Of a stretch of 64,000 bases of DNA, positions 8,511-17,243 are shown one piece after another. Source of the DNA: an uncultured Bacilli bacterium (lineage in GTDB: Bacteria; Bacillota_I; Bacilli_A; RFN20; CAG-826); assembly GCA_944376605.1 (NCBI GenBank), contig CALWDE010000003.1, positions 186,001-250,000 of the forward strand. Direction: 5' to 3'. The stretch's first letter is position 1. The number at the start of each line of letters is the position of its first letter. The translations under genes and the position numbers were made by a program. A model generated the notes under the pieces. That model made no database searches and was not told where the DNA came from. It was given only the letters and a program-made list of their open reading frames with translations.

Positions 8511-9347
8511 TTAAGAAGGAAAAGAGAAAGCGGTGTCTTTCAGAAAGAAAACGCATTTTTCTACCTCATTTTGAGGAAAAATAGAGGAAGAGAGAAGAAG
8601 AGCCTCCCCTTCTTTGTCTAAAAGCATTTGGTGAGCAAGAAGAACGGCGCTATAACCAAAAAGTTCTTCTTTTCCTTCATAAGGGTGAAGCGGATAGGAA
8701 AAAACACTCGGCGCACGAATAATTTCCATTGCCACATTCAAAATGCTGGGTGAGGAAGCATATTGTTTTACATACTCTTCGCACTCTTTTTGGCTTTCAT
8801 CCATTAAAGGTGCCAAGGCAGTGGAGGGATTTATCGCGTATTCTTTCCCTTTCCGCGTAAAAGTCAGGTTGACATCACTTTTTAACTGCAAAAGACAAAG
8901 CAAAGAGGCTAAAGCAAGTGTTTCATCATCCTTTCTTTGAGAAAACTCTATTAAAGTGTTCTCTTCCTTCTTCATTTCTTCTTTGGATAAGGATAAGACC
9001 GCTTTTAGAAGAGACTTCCCTTCTTTTCCTTTGAGTTTCCCTTCTTTTTCTCTTTTCTTATTCTCTTCCATTTCGTGAATCTTTTTGGATAAAGATTTTC
9101 GCAAATGCATGAGTTTTTCTTCCATGACAATGGAAACATAAGGTTTAGACTCAAACCATTCTAAATCTTCGTAGCATTCTCCATATTCCCCATAAGAGAG
9201 TCTTAAAGCAATGCAAGAATCAAGAGCAAAAATCGGATCTTCTTGATAGATTTCCTCTTTATTCTGAAAGAAAAAATCTTTGGCTTTTTTCTCGGAATCT
9301 TCCTCATCCTTATTTAAGAGAGAAAGAAACTCTTCTTTTTTACTCAC
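8511..9347 (-). CDS. Uncharacterised helical protein
   Basis: A soluble, strongly charged protein of about 278 residues that I do not recognise with certainty. It is predicted almost wholly helical, with a lysine/glutamate-rich coiled-coil stretch around residues 90-130 and no signal peptide or membrane helix. Its length and low-complexity helical character recall DUF3196-type proteins of Mollicutes, but that is only a resemblance. The start is unclear: I use a GTG whose GTGA overlaps the stop of the upstream HAD gene, while a TTG three codons earlier is also possible. The overlap points to translational coupling with the phosphatase. Confidence 0.6.
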   Translation of the reverse strand: MSKKEEFLSLLNKDEEDSEKKAKDFFFQNKEEIYQEDPIFALDSCIALRLSYGEYGECYEDLEWFESKPYVSIVMEEKLMHLRKSLSKKIHEMEENKKREKEGKLKGKEGKSLLKAVLSLSKEEMKKEENTLIEFSQRKDDETLALASLLCLLQLKSDVNLTFTRKGKEYAINPSTALAPLMDESQKECEEYVKQYASSPSILNVAMEIIRAPSVFSYPLHPYEGKEELFGYSAVLLAHQMLLDKEGEALLLSSSIFPQNEVEKCVFFLKDTAFSFPS

Positions 9348-9997
9348 TTCTCCCAAATCTCCTTCACTAAATGAGGAATTTCACTAGGATGCTTTGCTTC
9401 CATCTCCACTCCATCAATCTTTCCAAAGCCATATGCAGCGTGAATAAAAGGAATCTCTGCTAACTTAGCAGATTCCATATCTAGCTCTGTATCACCAACA
9501 TAAATGGCTTCCTCTAGTCCTTCTCTTTCCACTAAAAGACGGATGTTTTCAGCCTTGGTACGTGGACTTTCGCCCCATGAAACATGTCCTTGAAAATAAG
9601 GAGCAAAGCCAGTGGAAGATAAGCAAGCCTCGATATAACCTTGCTGACAGTTAGAAACAATATAAAGCGGATATTTCCCCGATAATTTCTTAAGCATTCC
9701 GCCTACCCCACGAACAGGATTTGCACCTCCTTCTTGAATGTAGGTAACTTCATAACTTAAAGCTTTTTCGCCAAATACGCGTCCAGGTTCCCCAAAGCGA
9801 GAAATAAATAAGCGAGCAATAATCTCATCCATAGGCAAGCCCATAGAAGATTCCACACTAGCTAAATTAAAAGTACGAGGATTCCCCGTTAATGCTTGGA
9901 GAATTGCATTCCAAGACTTCTGAATTGCCTTACGGTTATCTACTAAGGTTCCATCAAGATCAAAGATAACGGCGCGCTTTTTTGCTTTCACTTTCAT
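9344..9997 (-). CDS. HAD-superfamily hydrolase, phosphoglycolate phosphatase-like
   Basis: A 217-residue haloacid dehalogenase phosphatase. Motif I is FDLDGTLVDN with the nucleophilic aspartate, motif II is SNCQQGY, the motif III lysine lies near SPRTKAENI, and motif IV is VGDTELDMESA. A helical cap lies between motifs I and II, as in Gph/PGPase-like subfamily members. AAGGAGAG precedes the ATG, and a GGTATAAT -10 lies about 25 bases upstream. It heads a two-gene unit with the uncharacterised gene that overlaps its 3' end. The substrate cannot be fixed from sequence; phosphoglycolate or another small sugar phosphate is the usual range. Confidence 0.82.
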   Translation of the reverse strand: MKVKAKKRAVIFDLDGTLVDNRKAIQKSWNAILQALTGNPRTFNLASVESSMGLPMDEIIARLFISRFGEPGRVFGEKALSYEVTYIQEGGANPVRGVGGMLKKLSGKYPLYIVSNCQQGYIEACLSSTGFAPYFQGHVSWGESPRTKAENIRLLVEREGLEEAIYVGDTELDMESAKLAEIPFIHAAYGFGKIDGVEMEAKHPSEIPHLVKEIWEK

Positions 9998-10171
9998 TTT
10001 GGTCTCTCCTTACGAGTTAAATTATACCGAGAAATGAAAGAGGTTTCCTTAATTTCATGTGAGCACGTCTATATTTATATGGCATTTACGCAATAACGCC
10101 GATATATTCGAATAAATCAATTTAAAGTTAGTATATTTATAGTTGTTAATTAGTTTAATAGTAGTAAGGTT

Positions 10172-10582
10172 TTAGTGTGCTATAACCTTTTCAATAATTG
10201 CTTGAACGCATGCTTTTGGGTCTTCCTTTTGCGCAATACAAATTTTTTCCATTGGGCAAAGATCAAGTCCGTCATGACGCATAATGTTCTCAGTCAATGT
10301 TCCGTAGCTTGCCTCTACCCCATACTTTTTTAATAGTAAGAGGCCTGGTTTACTCATCACTTCCCCATAACATTCTTTTATGCCAAGTTCTATAAAAAAG
10401 GACGCGGCCGCTCTTCCAACAATCTTATCTACAATTATCGCGCCTTTTAAATCTTCTTTTGATAAATATAAGTCAACAAGAGGTTTGATCATTTTTCCAT
10501 AGCAAAAATGAATATTGTCATCTTTGATATACGCTGCCGCTACATCATTTTCCTTTAATAAATCTATATATTCTTGTTTCAT
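10172..10582 (-). CDS. DUF1893 family protein
   Basis: A 136-residue protein matching the DUF1893 family pattern: an N-terminal LLKENDVAAAYIKDD segment, a VDKIVGRAAA core and a cysteine-containing C-terminal half (LCPMEKICI). DUF1893 folds like a cytidine deaminase relative, but its function is unknown. No signal peptide is visible. A TATAAT lies about 30 bases upstream on the minus strand, followed by a weak AAAGGAT ribosome-binding site. It is monocistronic, with AT-rich non-coding DNA on both sides. Confidence 0.75.
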   Translation of the reverse strand: MKQEYIDLLKENDVAAAYIKDDNIHFCYGKMIKPLVDLYLSKEDLKGAIIVDKIVGRAAASFFIELGIKECYGEVMSKPGLLLLKKYGVEASYGTLTENIMRHDGLDLCPMEKICIAQKEDPKACVQAIIEKVIAH

Positions 10583-10975
10583 ATTTTTGAAGAAATCCTT
10601 TTAATCGAAAAGATTATACGAAGAGAATGAATTAGAATGAAGAGGAGACGCAAAAGCTTAACCAACTTATAAGAAAATATAAAATAAGGTGAACGCTCTT
10701 AAAAAGCTCGTAATTGCTTCTGTTCAAAAAGTGATAATTTGTTGTCCCCTTTTCCTTACGCAATAACTTAATGAAATTACAAAAGAAAATAATGTCCTAT
10801 ATTTTAGAATTTTACATTTCGTAGTTTATACTCAGTTTTTTGTCTCATTCATAGAGAAAATAGAAAAACTCTTCCTTATTTAAATATGGATAAGAAATAC
10901 ATTTTAGATATCTTAATGAACGCTTCTTTATCGTCTCTGCTAAAAGTGCCTTATCGTTTCTCTTTTTGAGAGAGA
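10583..10975. other. AT-rich non-coding gap
   Basis: About 390 bases between the DUF1893 gene and the tRNA-Arg terminator. I see no ORF with a ribosome-binding site, no recognisable RNA motif and no repeat. It is more AT-rich than the flanking genes and may hold only the promoter of the DUF1893 gene (TATAAT-like sequence near 10612). Confidence 0.5.
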
Positions 10976-11002
10976 AAAAGAAAATGCCGGAACATCCGGC
11001 AT
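10976..11002 (-). terminator. Terminator after tRNA-Arg
   Basis: Minus-strand hairpin with arms ATGCCGGA and TCCGGCAT around TGT, followed by TTTCTTTTTC. Confidence 0.85.
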
Positions 11003-11013
11003 CTCAATTCTAA

Positions 11014-11090
11014 TGGCGCGCCCAAGGCGACTCGAACGCCTGACCCACAGCTTAGAAGGCTGTTGCTCTATCCAGCTGAGCTATGGGCGC
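11014..11090 (-). tRNA. tRNA-Arg (anticodon TCT)
   Basis: A complete cloverleaf on the minus strand. The acceptor arms are GCGCCCA and TGGGCGC, the D arm is GCTC/GAGC, the anticodon stem ACAGC/GCTGT encloses loop CTTCTAA (anticodon TCT, reading AGA), and the T arm carries TTCGAGT. A G discriminator and encoded CCA follow. A TATAAT lies at 11103-11108, 12 bases upstream of the mature 5' end. Confidence 0.97.
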
Positions 11091-11286
11091 AGCGTGGTAA
11101 TTATAGGCATTCTTCTAGAAAGGGCAAAGGTTTCCTTCATTTTTGTGTATTTCATTTCTCCCAAACTTAATTTCGTAGAAGAATCATGCTAGTTCATTAG
11201 TAACATTTTATGCTTTATTGTCTTTTGCTTTTCTATGAGAAAAAAATACAAAAATATTCTCAATTAAAATCAATAAAAAAAGAGAT

Positions 11287-13047
11287 TTATTGAGAAACCT
11301 TTTTCATGACTTCGAGAGCAAGCTCTTCTGGCAAGATTTGTGATAATTCTTCTAATGTCGCGCTTTGAATGGATTCTAAAGTTGGATAATGTTTTCTTAG
11401 CAGTTCTCTTCTTTTTGGACCAATCCCCTTAATGTCATCAAAAAGAGAATTTGTCATGCTTTTACTTCTCTTCTGGCGATGAAAAGTAATTGCGAAACGG
11501 TGAACTTCATCTTGCATCCGCATTAAAAGGAAGAAGAGAGGACTTTTGCGATCAAGAGGATACTGTTTCCCTTCTTTATCGATAATCCCTTCTGTTTCAT
11601 GCCGATTGTTTTTATATAAACCAAAAACAGGGATTGTTACATCAATCGCTTTTAAGGCTTCTAACGCGGCATGAACTTGGGTAAGACCTCCGTCTACAAG
11701 AATTAAATTAGGGTATTCTTGCTTTTCTTCCTTTAGGCGCAAATATCTTCTTTCGATAATTTCTTGCATCGAATGGTAATCATCCCCGGCATCTTCTTCG
11801 CTTAAATGAAACTTTCGATACATTCCTTTTACGCGTTCCCCATTGATAAAACAAACCATTGCCCCAACTGGGCTTGCGCCCTGCAAATGAGAGTTATCAA
11901 ATAGTTCAATTCTTTTCGGAAAAGGAAGCGATAACATTTTGCCAAGCTCTTCGAGCAACGCTTCATTATCTTCTTCTAGTCTTGCAGACATAAAATGATG
12001 GTCTAACGCTTTTCTCGCATTTAATAAAGCAATATCAAGCTGTTGTTTGATTCTTCCTTCTTTTGGTTCGATCACACGAATAGAAGGATAAATTAAAGAA
12101 AATTCTTCCTTAAAGTGAGGCAATAAAATCGCTAATTCAGCAGGATATTCTTCTTTTTGATAATACTGCTCCAATAATTCTGTAATTTGTTCATTGCTGT
12201 CACCAAAAGAGGCAACCACTTCACTTCTTTTTCCCAGTAACCTTCCACCCCGATAAGAAAGCAAAGAAAGAGCAAGATAGCCCTCTCTTTCCGCATAAGC
12301 TACTACATCACGGGAAGTAAAATCCGTAACTGCTTCCACGGCTTGATGCGAAATAGTTTGCTTAATTGCTTCTATCTTTTCTTTATAGCTTTGGGCGTCT
12401 TCATATCGCTCTTCCGCACTTGCTTCAAGCATCTTTTCTTTGAGTTTTGCTAACACTTCACTCACATCGCCTTCTAAAAAGCGACGGATGCTTTCGTACA
12501 TTCTTCGATATTCCTCATCTTCTACTTTCCTTATGCAAGGAGCAAGACACTGTCCTAAATGATAATAAAGACATGGCTTTGAGGGTAAAGTGCGGCATTT
12601 TCGTGTAGGATAAATCGAGTTTAGTAAATCAATTGTCTTATAACAGTCACCAGAATTGGGAAAAGGACCAAAATAGTAGTATTCATTTCGTTTGGTGACT
12701 CTACGGGCTATAGAAAGCGTAGCGTCGCTTCTTTTTAAAGCAATGTAAGGATAGTGACTATCGTCTTTTAGAACGATGTTATAACGCGGATAATGCGTTT
12801 GAATTAGATTCATCTCCAAGATAAAAGCTTCTTTTTCCTCATGCACCACAATAAATTCAAAATGATCCACGTGGCTTACCATTGCGGCAACTTTTCCTAC
12901 TTGGGGACGTAAAAAATACTGTGAGACACGTTTTTTTAAATTTTTTGCCTTTCCAATGTAGATAATTTGGTCATTCTCATCTTTCATGAGATAAACGCCA
13001 GGTTCATCTGGCAAAAGGGCGATAAGCCGAGCAATCTTTTCTTTCAT
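11287..13047 (-). CDS. uvrC: UvrABC excinuclease subunit C
   Basis: The nuclease subunit of nucleotide excision repair, which makes both incisions around a UvrAB-marked lesion. The 586-residue protein has an N-terminal GIY-YIG domain (GVYLMKD and YIGKAKNLKKR, residues about 16-45), a cysteine-rich region, a UVR motif near residues 195-235, an RNase H-like endonuclease domain with the ELFDNSHLQG and LILVDGG segments, and a C-terminal helix-hairpin-helix pair (GIGPKRRELLRKHYP). The ATG overlaps the mutS2 stop by four bases, so it is the second gene of a mutS2-uvrC operon and is probably translationally coupled. Confidence 0.97.
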   Translation of the reverse strand: MKEKIARLIALLPDEPGVYLMKDENDQIIYIGKAKNLKKRVSQYFLRPQVGKVAAMVSHVDHFEFIVVHEEKEAFILEMNLIQTHYPRYNIVLKDDSHYPYIALKRSDATLSIARRVTKRNEYYYFGPFPNSGDCYKTIDLLNSIYPTRKCRTLPSKPCLYYHLGQCLAPCIRKVEDEEYRRMYESIRRFLEGDVSEVLAKLKEKMLEASAEERYEDAQSYKEKIEAIKQTISHQAVEAVTDFTSRDVVAYAEREGYLALSLLSYRGGRLLGKRSEVVASFGDSNEQITELLEQYYQKEEYPAELAILLPHFKEEFSLIYPSIRVIEPKEGRIKQQLDIALLNARKALDHHFMSARLEEDNEALLEELGKMLSLPFPKRIELFDNSHLQGASPVGAMVCFINGERVKGMYRKFHLSEEDAGDDYHSMQEIIERRYLRLKEEKQEYPNLILVDGGLTQVHAALEALKAIDVTIPVFGLYKNNRHETEGIIDKEGKQYPLDRKSPLFFLLMRMQDEVHRFAITFHRQKRSKSMTNSLFDDIKGIGPKRRELLRKHYPTLESIQSATLEELSQILPEELALEVMKKVSQ

Positions 13048-15371
13048 TTTGTTCGTAAATAGGCAATGGTTGCTCCACCGCCACCCTCTCCTTCTCCAGC
13101 ACTTTCGAATTTTTCAATAAATTCTTTATGGCTCGATAAATACTCGCGCACAATGCGCGCTAAAACGCCTGATCCAAAACCGTGAATAATTCTTACTCTT
13201 GCGTAATGATTTACCAAACACTCATCTAGATATTTTTCTAGAACATGTTTCGCTTCTTCTGCCCGCATACCGATAAGATTACATTCCAGCGGCAACGAAG
13301 AATAATAAATTTTTTGATCAAGAGAAGGTAATGGATTATCTTTCTTTTCTTTCTTTTTGGGTGGAGTTTTTCGGACAAGTAGATTTTTCTCTACTTTCAT
13401 CTTTCTTCCTCCTTTTTCTCCCAAATAAACACTATCTCCTTGCATCGATAAAATTTCACCTTCTAAGAAAAGAGAAGGTGCTTCCACATAATCACCGATT
13501 TGAAAAGCAGTATCAGATGGAAGAGGAAGAGTTTCTTCTTCCGCGCTTTCTTCCATTTTCTTTTTTATCGCAATAACTTCATGTAATTTCTTTCCATCAT
13601 TTGCCTGTTTAAGCAAAGAAGAGAGTTTCTCTTCGTATTCTTCCAAAAGACGTTTTTGTTTTCTTTTTAAGTCTTCTTTAAAATCTTTTTCTTTTAAATT
13701 AAGCGAGGCTTCTTTGGAGCGAAGAACGCGTTCTTTTTCTTCTAACTCTTTTTGAAGAAGTGCAGCTTCCTTCTCTTTTTCTTCTGCTTTAAAAGTTTCT
13801 TCTCCTAATTTCTTTAAGGCAAGAGCAACACTTTTCTCTTTCTTTCCTTCTAAAACTTCTTTTGCCTGTTCAATTACCTTCTCTGGTAAGCCATAGCGTC
13901 TTGCCACAAAAAGACCATAACTTTCTCCTGGCACTCCCATTCTTAAGTGGTAGGTAGGAGAGAATGTATGGGTATCAAACGCCATGGACGCATTACTTGC
14001 TCCCGGAGAAGATAAGGCGAACGCTTTTAATCCTTCATAGTGACTTGAAACAAGAGCAAAGCAAGAAGAGGAAAGTAAATAAGAGATAACTCCCTCTCCA
14101 ATAGCCTCTCCTTCTTCAGGAGAAGTGCCGCTTCCAAGCTCATCTAGTAAAACCAAATCATTGCCTGTTAAGTGCGCTAAGATTTCTCCTACCTTTTTCA
14201 TATGGGCGCTGAAGGTAGAAAGATTTTCTGACAAAGACTGATCATCCCCAATATCGACGTATACATGTTCAAAGAAAGGCAGTTTTGCTCCATCTTTGGC
14301 AGGTAGAGGCAAAGCGCATAAAAACATATAGGCGCAGATACCTACTGTTTTTAAAGCTACTGTTTTTCCTCCAGCATTGGGACCGCTTAATAAAATAAAA
14401 GGATGCTCTTTATCAAAAGAAAAATCATTCGCGACAACATTTTTTATTGCTAAAAGAGGATGCCTAGCTCCCGGCAAAAATAACGTTTTATCTTTTGCTA
14501 AAGCAGGACAAGAACCTGCAAAAGTTTCTTTCAAAGTGCATTTAGCAAAAAGAAAATCAAAATACGCTACAGCAGAATTAAGCTCTTCTAACTCATCTTT
14601 CACTTCATAAACTTTCGAAGTTAACTCCCGTAATATCTTTCTCTCTTCTTCTTTTATTTCTTCACGGAGTTCACTCATCCTTGCTTCCATCTGTAGTAGC
14701 GATTCTGGTTCAATAAATAAAGTGCCTCCTGTTTGACTAATCCCTTGCACAAAACCTTTTACTTTACTTTTATATGCGTTTTGCACAGGTAAAACATAAT
14801 GACCGTTTCGCAAAGTTAAAGAAGAAGATGCTAAATAATCCGAATAGCGTAACAAAAGAGATTCTGCCTCTTTGCGAAGCCCGTTTTCTAAATGTAAAAA
14901 ACTCCTTCTTAAAGAAGCAAGACGAGAAGAAGCGCTATCTTTAATTTCCCCATCTTCTGATATAGAACGTTCTAAAACATTTTTTAAAAAAGGAAAATCG
15001 AGTAAAAAAGAAGTTTTTTCTTTTAAAAGAGGAATGTTGCTTTCTTCCTCCTTTTTTAAAAACTTTTTGATTTCTTCGCCATTGATCATCTCCTGATATA
15101 AAGCAAAAAGTTCACTAGGAGATGCCGTGCCTCCTTTTTGAGAGAGAGAAAACAAAGGACGTAAATCTTTACTAGGGAGAAGCGGCAAACTTCCAAACTT
15201 CGTCAAAAAAGAATCCGCTTCCGCTAAAGCGTCTAACTCTCTTTCTAAATCTCTTTCTTTCGAAAAAGGAGAAAGATGAAGAGCAAGTTCTTTTGCTCTT
15301 TCTCCTTTGCAGCAGGCTGCAAGTTTTTCCCGAATCAGAGGAAATTCTAAGATGGTTGCACTATCTTTCAT
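13044..15371 (-). CDS. mutS2: MutS2, ribosome-rescue/anti-recombination ATPase with Smr domain
   Basis: A 775-residue MutS2 homologue. It has core and clamp helices, Walker A in GPNAGGKTVALKT, Walker B LVLLDELGSGTSPEEG, a long KE-rich coiled coil at about residues 500-620, and a C-terminal Smr nuclease domain with the LIGMRAEEA and HGFGSG motifs. In Bacillus the protein splits collided ribosomes; it was earlier linked to suppression of recombination. The leader is absent: TATACT ends six bases before the ATG. It is divergent from rnhC across only 56 bases and co-transcribed with uvrC. Confidence 0.96.
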   Translation of the reverse strand: MKDSATILEFPLIREKLAACCKGERAKELALHLSPFSKERDLERELDALAEADSFLTKFGSLPLLPSKDLRPLFSLSQKGGTASPSELFALYQEMINGEEIKKFLKKEEESNIPLLKEKTSFLLDFPFLKNVLERSISEDGEIKDSASSRLASLRRSFLHLENGLRKEAESLLLRYSDYLASSSLTLRNGHYVLPVQNAYKSKVKGFVQGISQTGGTLFIEPESLLQMEARMSELREEIKEEERKILRELTSKVYEVKDELEELNSAVAYFDFLFAKCTLKETFAGSCPALAKDKTLFLPGARHPLLAIKNVVANDFSFDKEHPFILLSGPNAGGKTVALKTVGICAYMFLCALPLPAKDGAKLPFFEHVYVDIGDDQSLSENLSTFSAHMKKVGEILAHLTGNDLVLLDELGSGTSPEEGEAIGEGVISYLLSSSCFALVSSHYEGLKAFALSSPGASNASMAFDTHTFSPTYHLRMGVPGESYGLFVARRYGLPEKVIEQAKEVLEGKKEKSVALALKKLGEETFKAEEKEKEAALLQKELEEKERVLRSKEASLNLKEKDFKEDLKRKQKRLLEEYEEKLSSLLKQANDGKKLHEVIAIKKKMEESAEEETLPLPSDTAFQIGDYVEAPSLFLEGEILSMQGDSVYLGEKGGRKMKVEKNLLVRKTPPKKKEKKDNPLPSLDQKIYYSSLPLECNLIGMRAEEAKHVLEKYLDECLVNHYARVRIIHGFGSGVLARIVREYLSSHKEFIEKFESAGEGEGGGGATIAYLRTK

Positions 15372-15377
15372 TCTTTA

Positions 15378-15383
15378 AGTATA
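15378..15383 (-). promoter_or_regulatory. -10 element giving leaderless mutS2 mRNA
   Basis: The minus strand reads TATACT, then TAAAGA, then the mutS2 ATG. There is no space for a leader or a ribosome-binding site. Confidence 0.55.
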
Positions 15384-15415
15384 TCTCTAGTAAGCCTTAT
15401 ATCCTATCGAAGGTG

Positions 15416-15421
15416 TATGAT
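15416..15421 (+). promoter_or_regulatory. -10 element giving leaderless rnhC mRNA
   Basis: The plus strand reads TATGAT, then AGAAAC, then the rnhC ATG at 15428. The spacing matches the divergent mutS2 promoter. Confidence 0.55.
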
Positions 15422-15427
15422 AGAAAC

Positions 15428-16357
15428 ATGAAAAAGCCAACCGTTCTTGTTCGAAAAATGAAAGAAGAAGAGTTACCCCTGCAAATCGCTCTTCATCTTT
15501 TGGAAAAACCAAAGACGCCTCAGCCAAGTCTCCTTTTAGAAGGAGAAGAGGAAGGCTGCACGCTGCGCTTATATCAAAAAAAGGACGGCACTTATACGCT
15601 TGTCTTTCAAGGGAAAAGAGCAGAAGAAGAGTATCACCGCTCTTTTCCAAATGAATCGCTTCCTCTTCCTAAAAATAAAAAGCCTACTTTAGATGCTTCT
15701 CTTCCTCCTTCTCTTTTCCCGCAAATCGGCTCGGATGAGGTGGGAACAGGAGATGTTTTTGGTCCGCTTATTGTCGTAGGAGCATATCTAAAAAAGGAAG
15801 ATCTTCCTACTCTCCACTCTTTCGCGATTCGGGACAGTAAAAAAGTCAGTGATGAAGAGATTCGACAAATGTTTCCTCTTCTTAAAAAAGAATTCCCCCA
15901 TAAGGTAGCGATTTTATCTCCTTTGCGTTATAACGAGATTCGTGATCGTTATAACATGAACGCAATGAAAGCAGTTCTGCATAATTATGTTCACCTTCAT
16001 TTACAAAAAGCATTTTCTCCCTCTTATCACTATATTGATCAGTTTTGTTCTCCCGATAAATATTTCTCTTATTTATCAAAGGGAAAAGAGCAAATTTTCT
16101 CAAACGTTTTCTTTGCAGTAAAAGGAGAAAGCCATTACCCCTCTGTCGCATTAGCCTCATGCCTTGCAAGAGGATATTTCTTAGAAGAAATCCAAAAGAT
16201 GAACGAGAAATATGATGTTAAATTCCCATTAGGCGCTAGTTCTGTTGTAGATGAATTTATCGAAGAGTTTGCTAAAAAATATGGCGAAGAAGAATTTAAG
16301 CAGGTTGCCAAATGCAACTTTAAGAATTTTTCTCGCGAAGAAGCGATAAAACATTAG
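15428..16357 (+). CDS. rnhC: Ribonuclease HIII
   Basis: Type 2 RNase H of 309 residues that cleaves the RNA strand of RNA-DNA hybrids and is typical of Bacilli. The N-terminal TBP-like substrate-binding domain spans about the first 90 residues. The catalytic domain starts with IGSDEVGTGDVFGPLIV, holding the first acidic pair, followed by DSKKVSD and later YIDQF and SHYPSVALAS. I chose the ATG at MKKPTVLV because a TATGAT -10 ends six bases before it; upstream in-frame codons overlap mutS2 and have no ribosome-binding site. The last 38 bases overlap the convergent rluD-like gene. Confidence 0.95.
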   Translation: MKKPTVLVRKMKEEELPLQIALHLLEKPKTPQPSLLLEGEEEGCTLRLYQKKDGTYTLVFQGKRAEEEYHRSFPNESLPLPKNKKPTLDASLPPSLFPQIGSDEVGTGDVFGPLIVVGAYLKKEDLPTLHSFAIRDSKKVSDEEIRQMFPLLKKEFPHKVAILSPLRYNEIRDRYNMNAMKAVLHNYVHLHLQKAFSPSYHYIDQFCSPDKYFSYLSKGKEQIFSNVFFAVKGESHYPSVALASCLARGYFLEEIQKMNEKYDVKFPLGASSVVDEFIEEFAKKYGEEEFKQVAKCNFKNFSREEAIKH

Positions 16358-17243
16358 AGAAATCTTCTGGAAGAGGCGCTTCAAACTCGCACTCTCTCCC
16401 ATCAGAAGGATGCTTGAGATATAGCTTAGCAGCATGCAAAAGTTGCCCTTTCGAAAAAAGGGAATGATTGTGAGTTCCATAGAGAGGATCTCCTTCAATA
16501 GGATGATGAATATAGTCCATATGAACACGGATTTGGTGAGTTCTTCCTGTATAAAGTCTGCAGCGAAGTAAACTGTGCGTAGCAAAAGTCTCTTCCACGA
16601 CAAAATCCGTTCTTGCCGCTTTGCCGTCTTTTGTCACTGCAAAGCGAATGGGGTCATCTTTTTTTCGACCAATTGGAGCGTCAATCCTTCCCTCTTTTCC
16701 CGGAAAGTTTCCTGTAACTAGAGCTAGATATTCGCGGTGCATAGAATGGTCTTTTAACTGATTTGATAAGGAAATAAAAGCTCTTTCAGATTTTGCGACC
16801 GCTAATAGTCCCGTTGTGTCTTTATCAATACGGTGAACAATGCCTGGCCTTAAAGCGTCCACTTGATAAAAAGCGTCACCATATCGATAGGCAAGCGCGT
16901 TCACAAGCGTCCCTTCTTCGTGACCATTTCCAGGATGGACAACAAGCCCTCTTGGTTTATTAATAATCAAAAGATCCTCATCTTCATATATAAGAGAGAA
17001 TGGTAAGTCTTCTTTCACTATCTCTAGTGGTTTTTTAGTAGGTATTTGGTAAGAGATAATATCGCCAATTCTTACCTTATAATGGGCACTTTCCTGCTTT
17101 CCGTTTACGAAAATATAGCCAGAGTCAATATAAGTAGATGCACGGGTTCTACTAGAGGCTAAAGCATGAGAAAAGATAAGAGAGTCAAGACGGAGAGAAA
17201 CTTCATTTTCTCGAACAATAAATTCGCCTTTATTTCGTTCCAT
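16320..17243 (-). CDS. rluD: RluA-family 23S rRNA pseudouridine synthase (RluD-like)
   Basis: A 307-residue pseudouridine synthase acting on structured RNA, most likely 23S rRNA. It has an N-terminal S4 RNA-binding domain (about residues 13-70, ending at YQIPTKKP) and a catalytic domain with PRGLVVHPGNG and the signature HRIDKDTTGLL, whose aspartate is catalytic, plus the conserved GRTHQIRVHM segment. It overlaps lspA by 14 bases. The lspA-rluD pair is a common arrangement in Firmicutes. The paralogue choice (RluD rather than RluB or RluC) rests on context and domain order. Confidence 0.9.
   Translation of the reverse strand: MERNKGEFIVRENEVSLRLDSLIFSHALASSRTRASTYIDSGYIFVNGKQESAHYKVRIGDIISYQIPTKKPLEIVKEDLPFSLIYEDEDLLIINKPRGLVVHPGNGHEEGTLVNALAYRYGDAFYQVDALRPGIVHRIDKDTTGLLAVAKSERAFISLSNQLKDHSMHREYLALVTGNFPGKEGRIDAPIGRKKDDPIRFAVTKDGKAARTDFVVEETFATHSLLRCRLYTGRTHQIRVHMDYIHHPIEGDPLYGTHNHSLFSKGQLLHAAKLYLKHPSDGRECEFEAPLPEDFSNVLSLLREKNS

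Noticed and set aside
16229-16603. 124-codon minus-strand frame across the rnhC/rluD ends
   Set aside because: It overlaps two well-supported genes in other frames and lacks a start signal.
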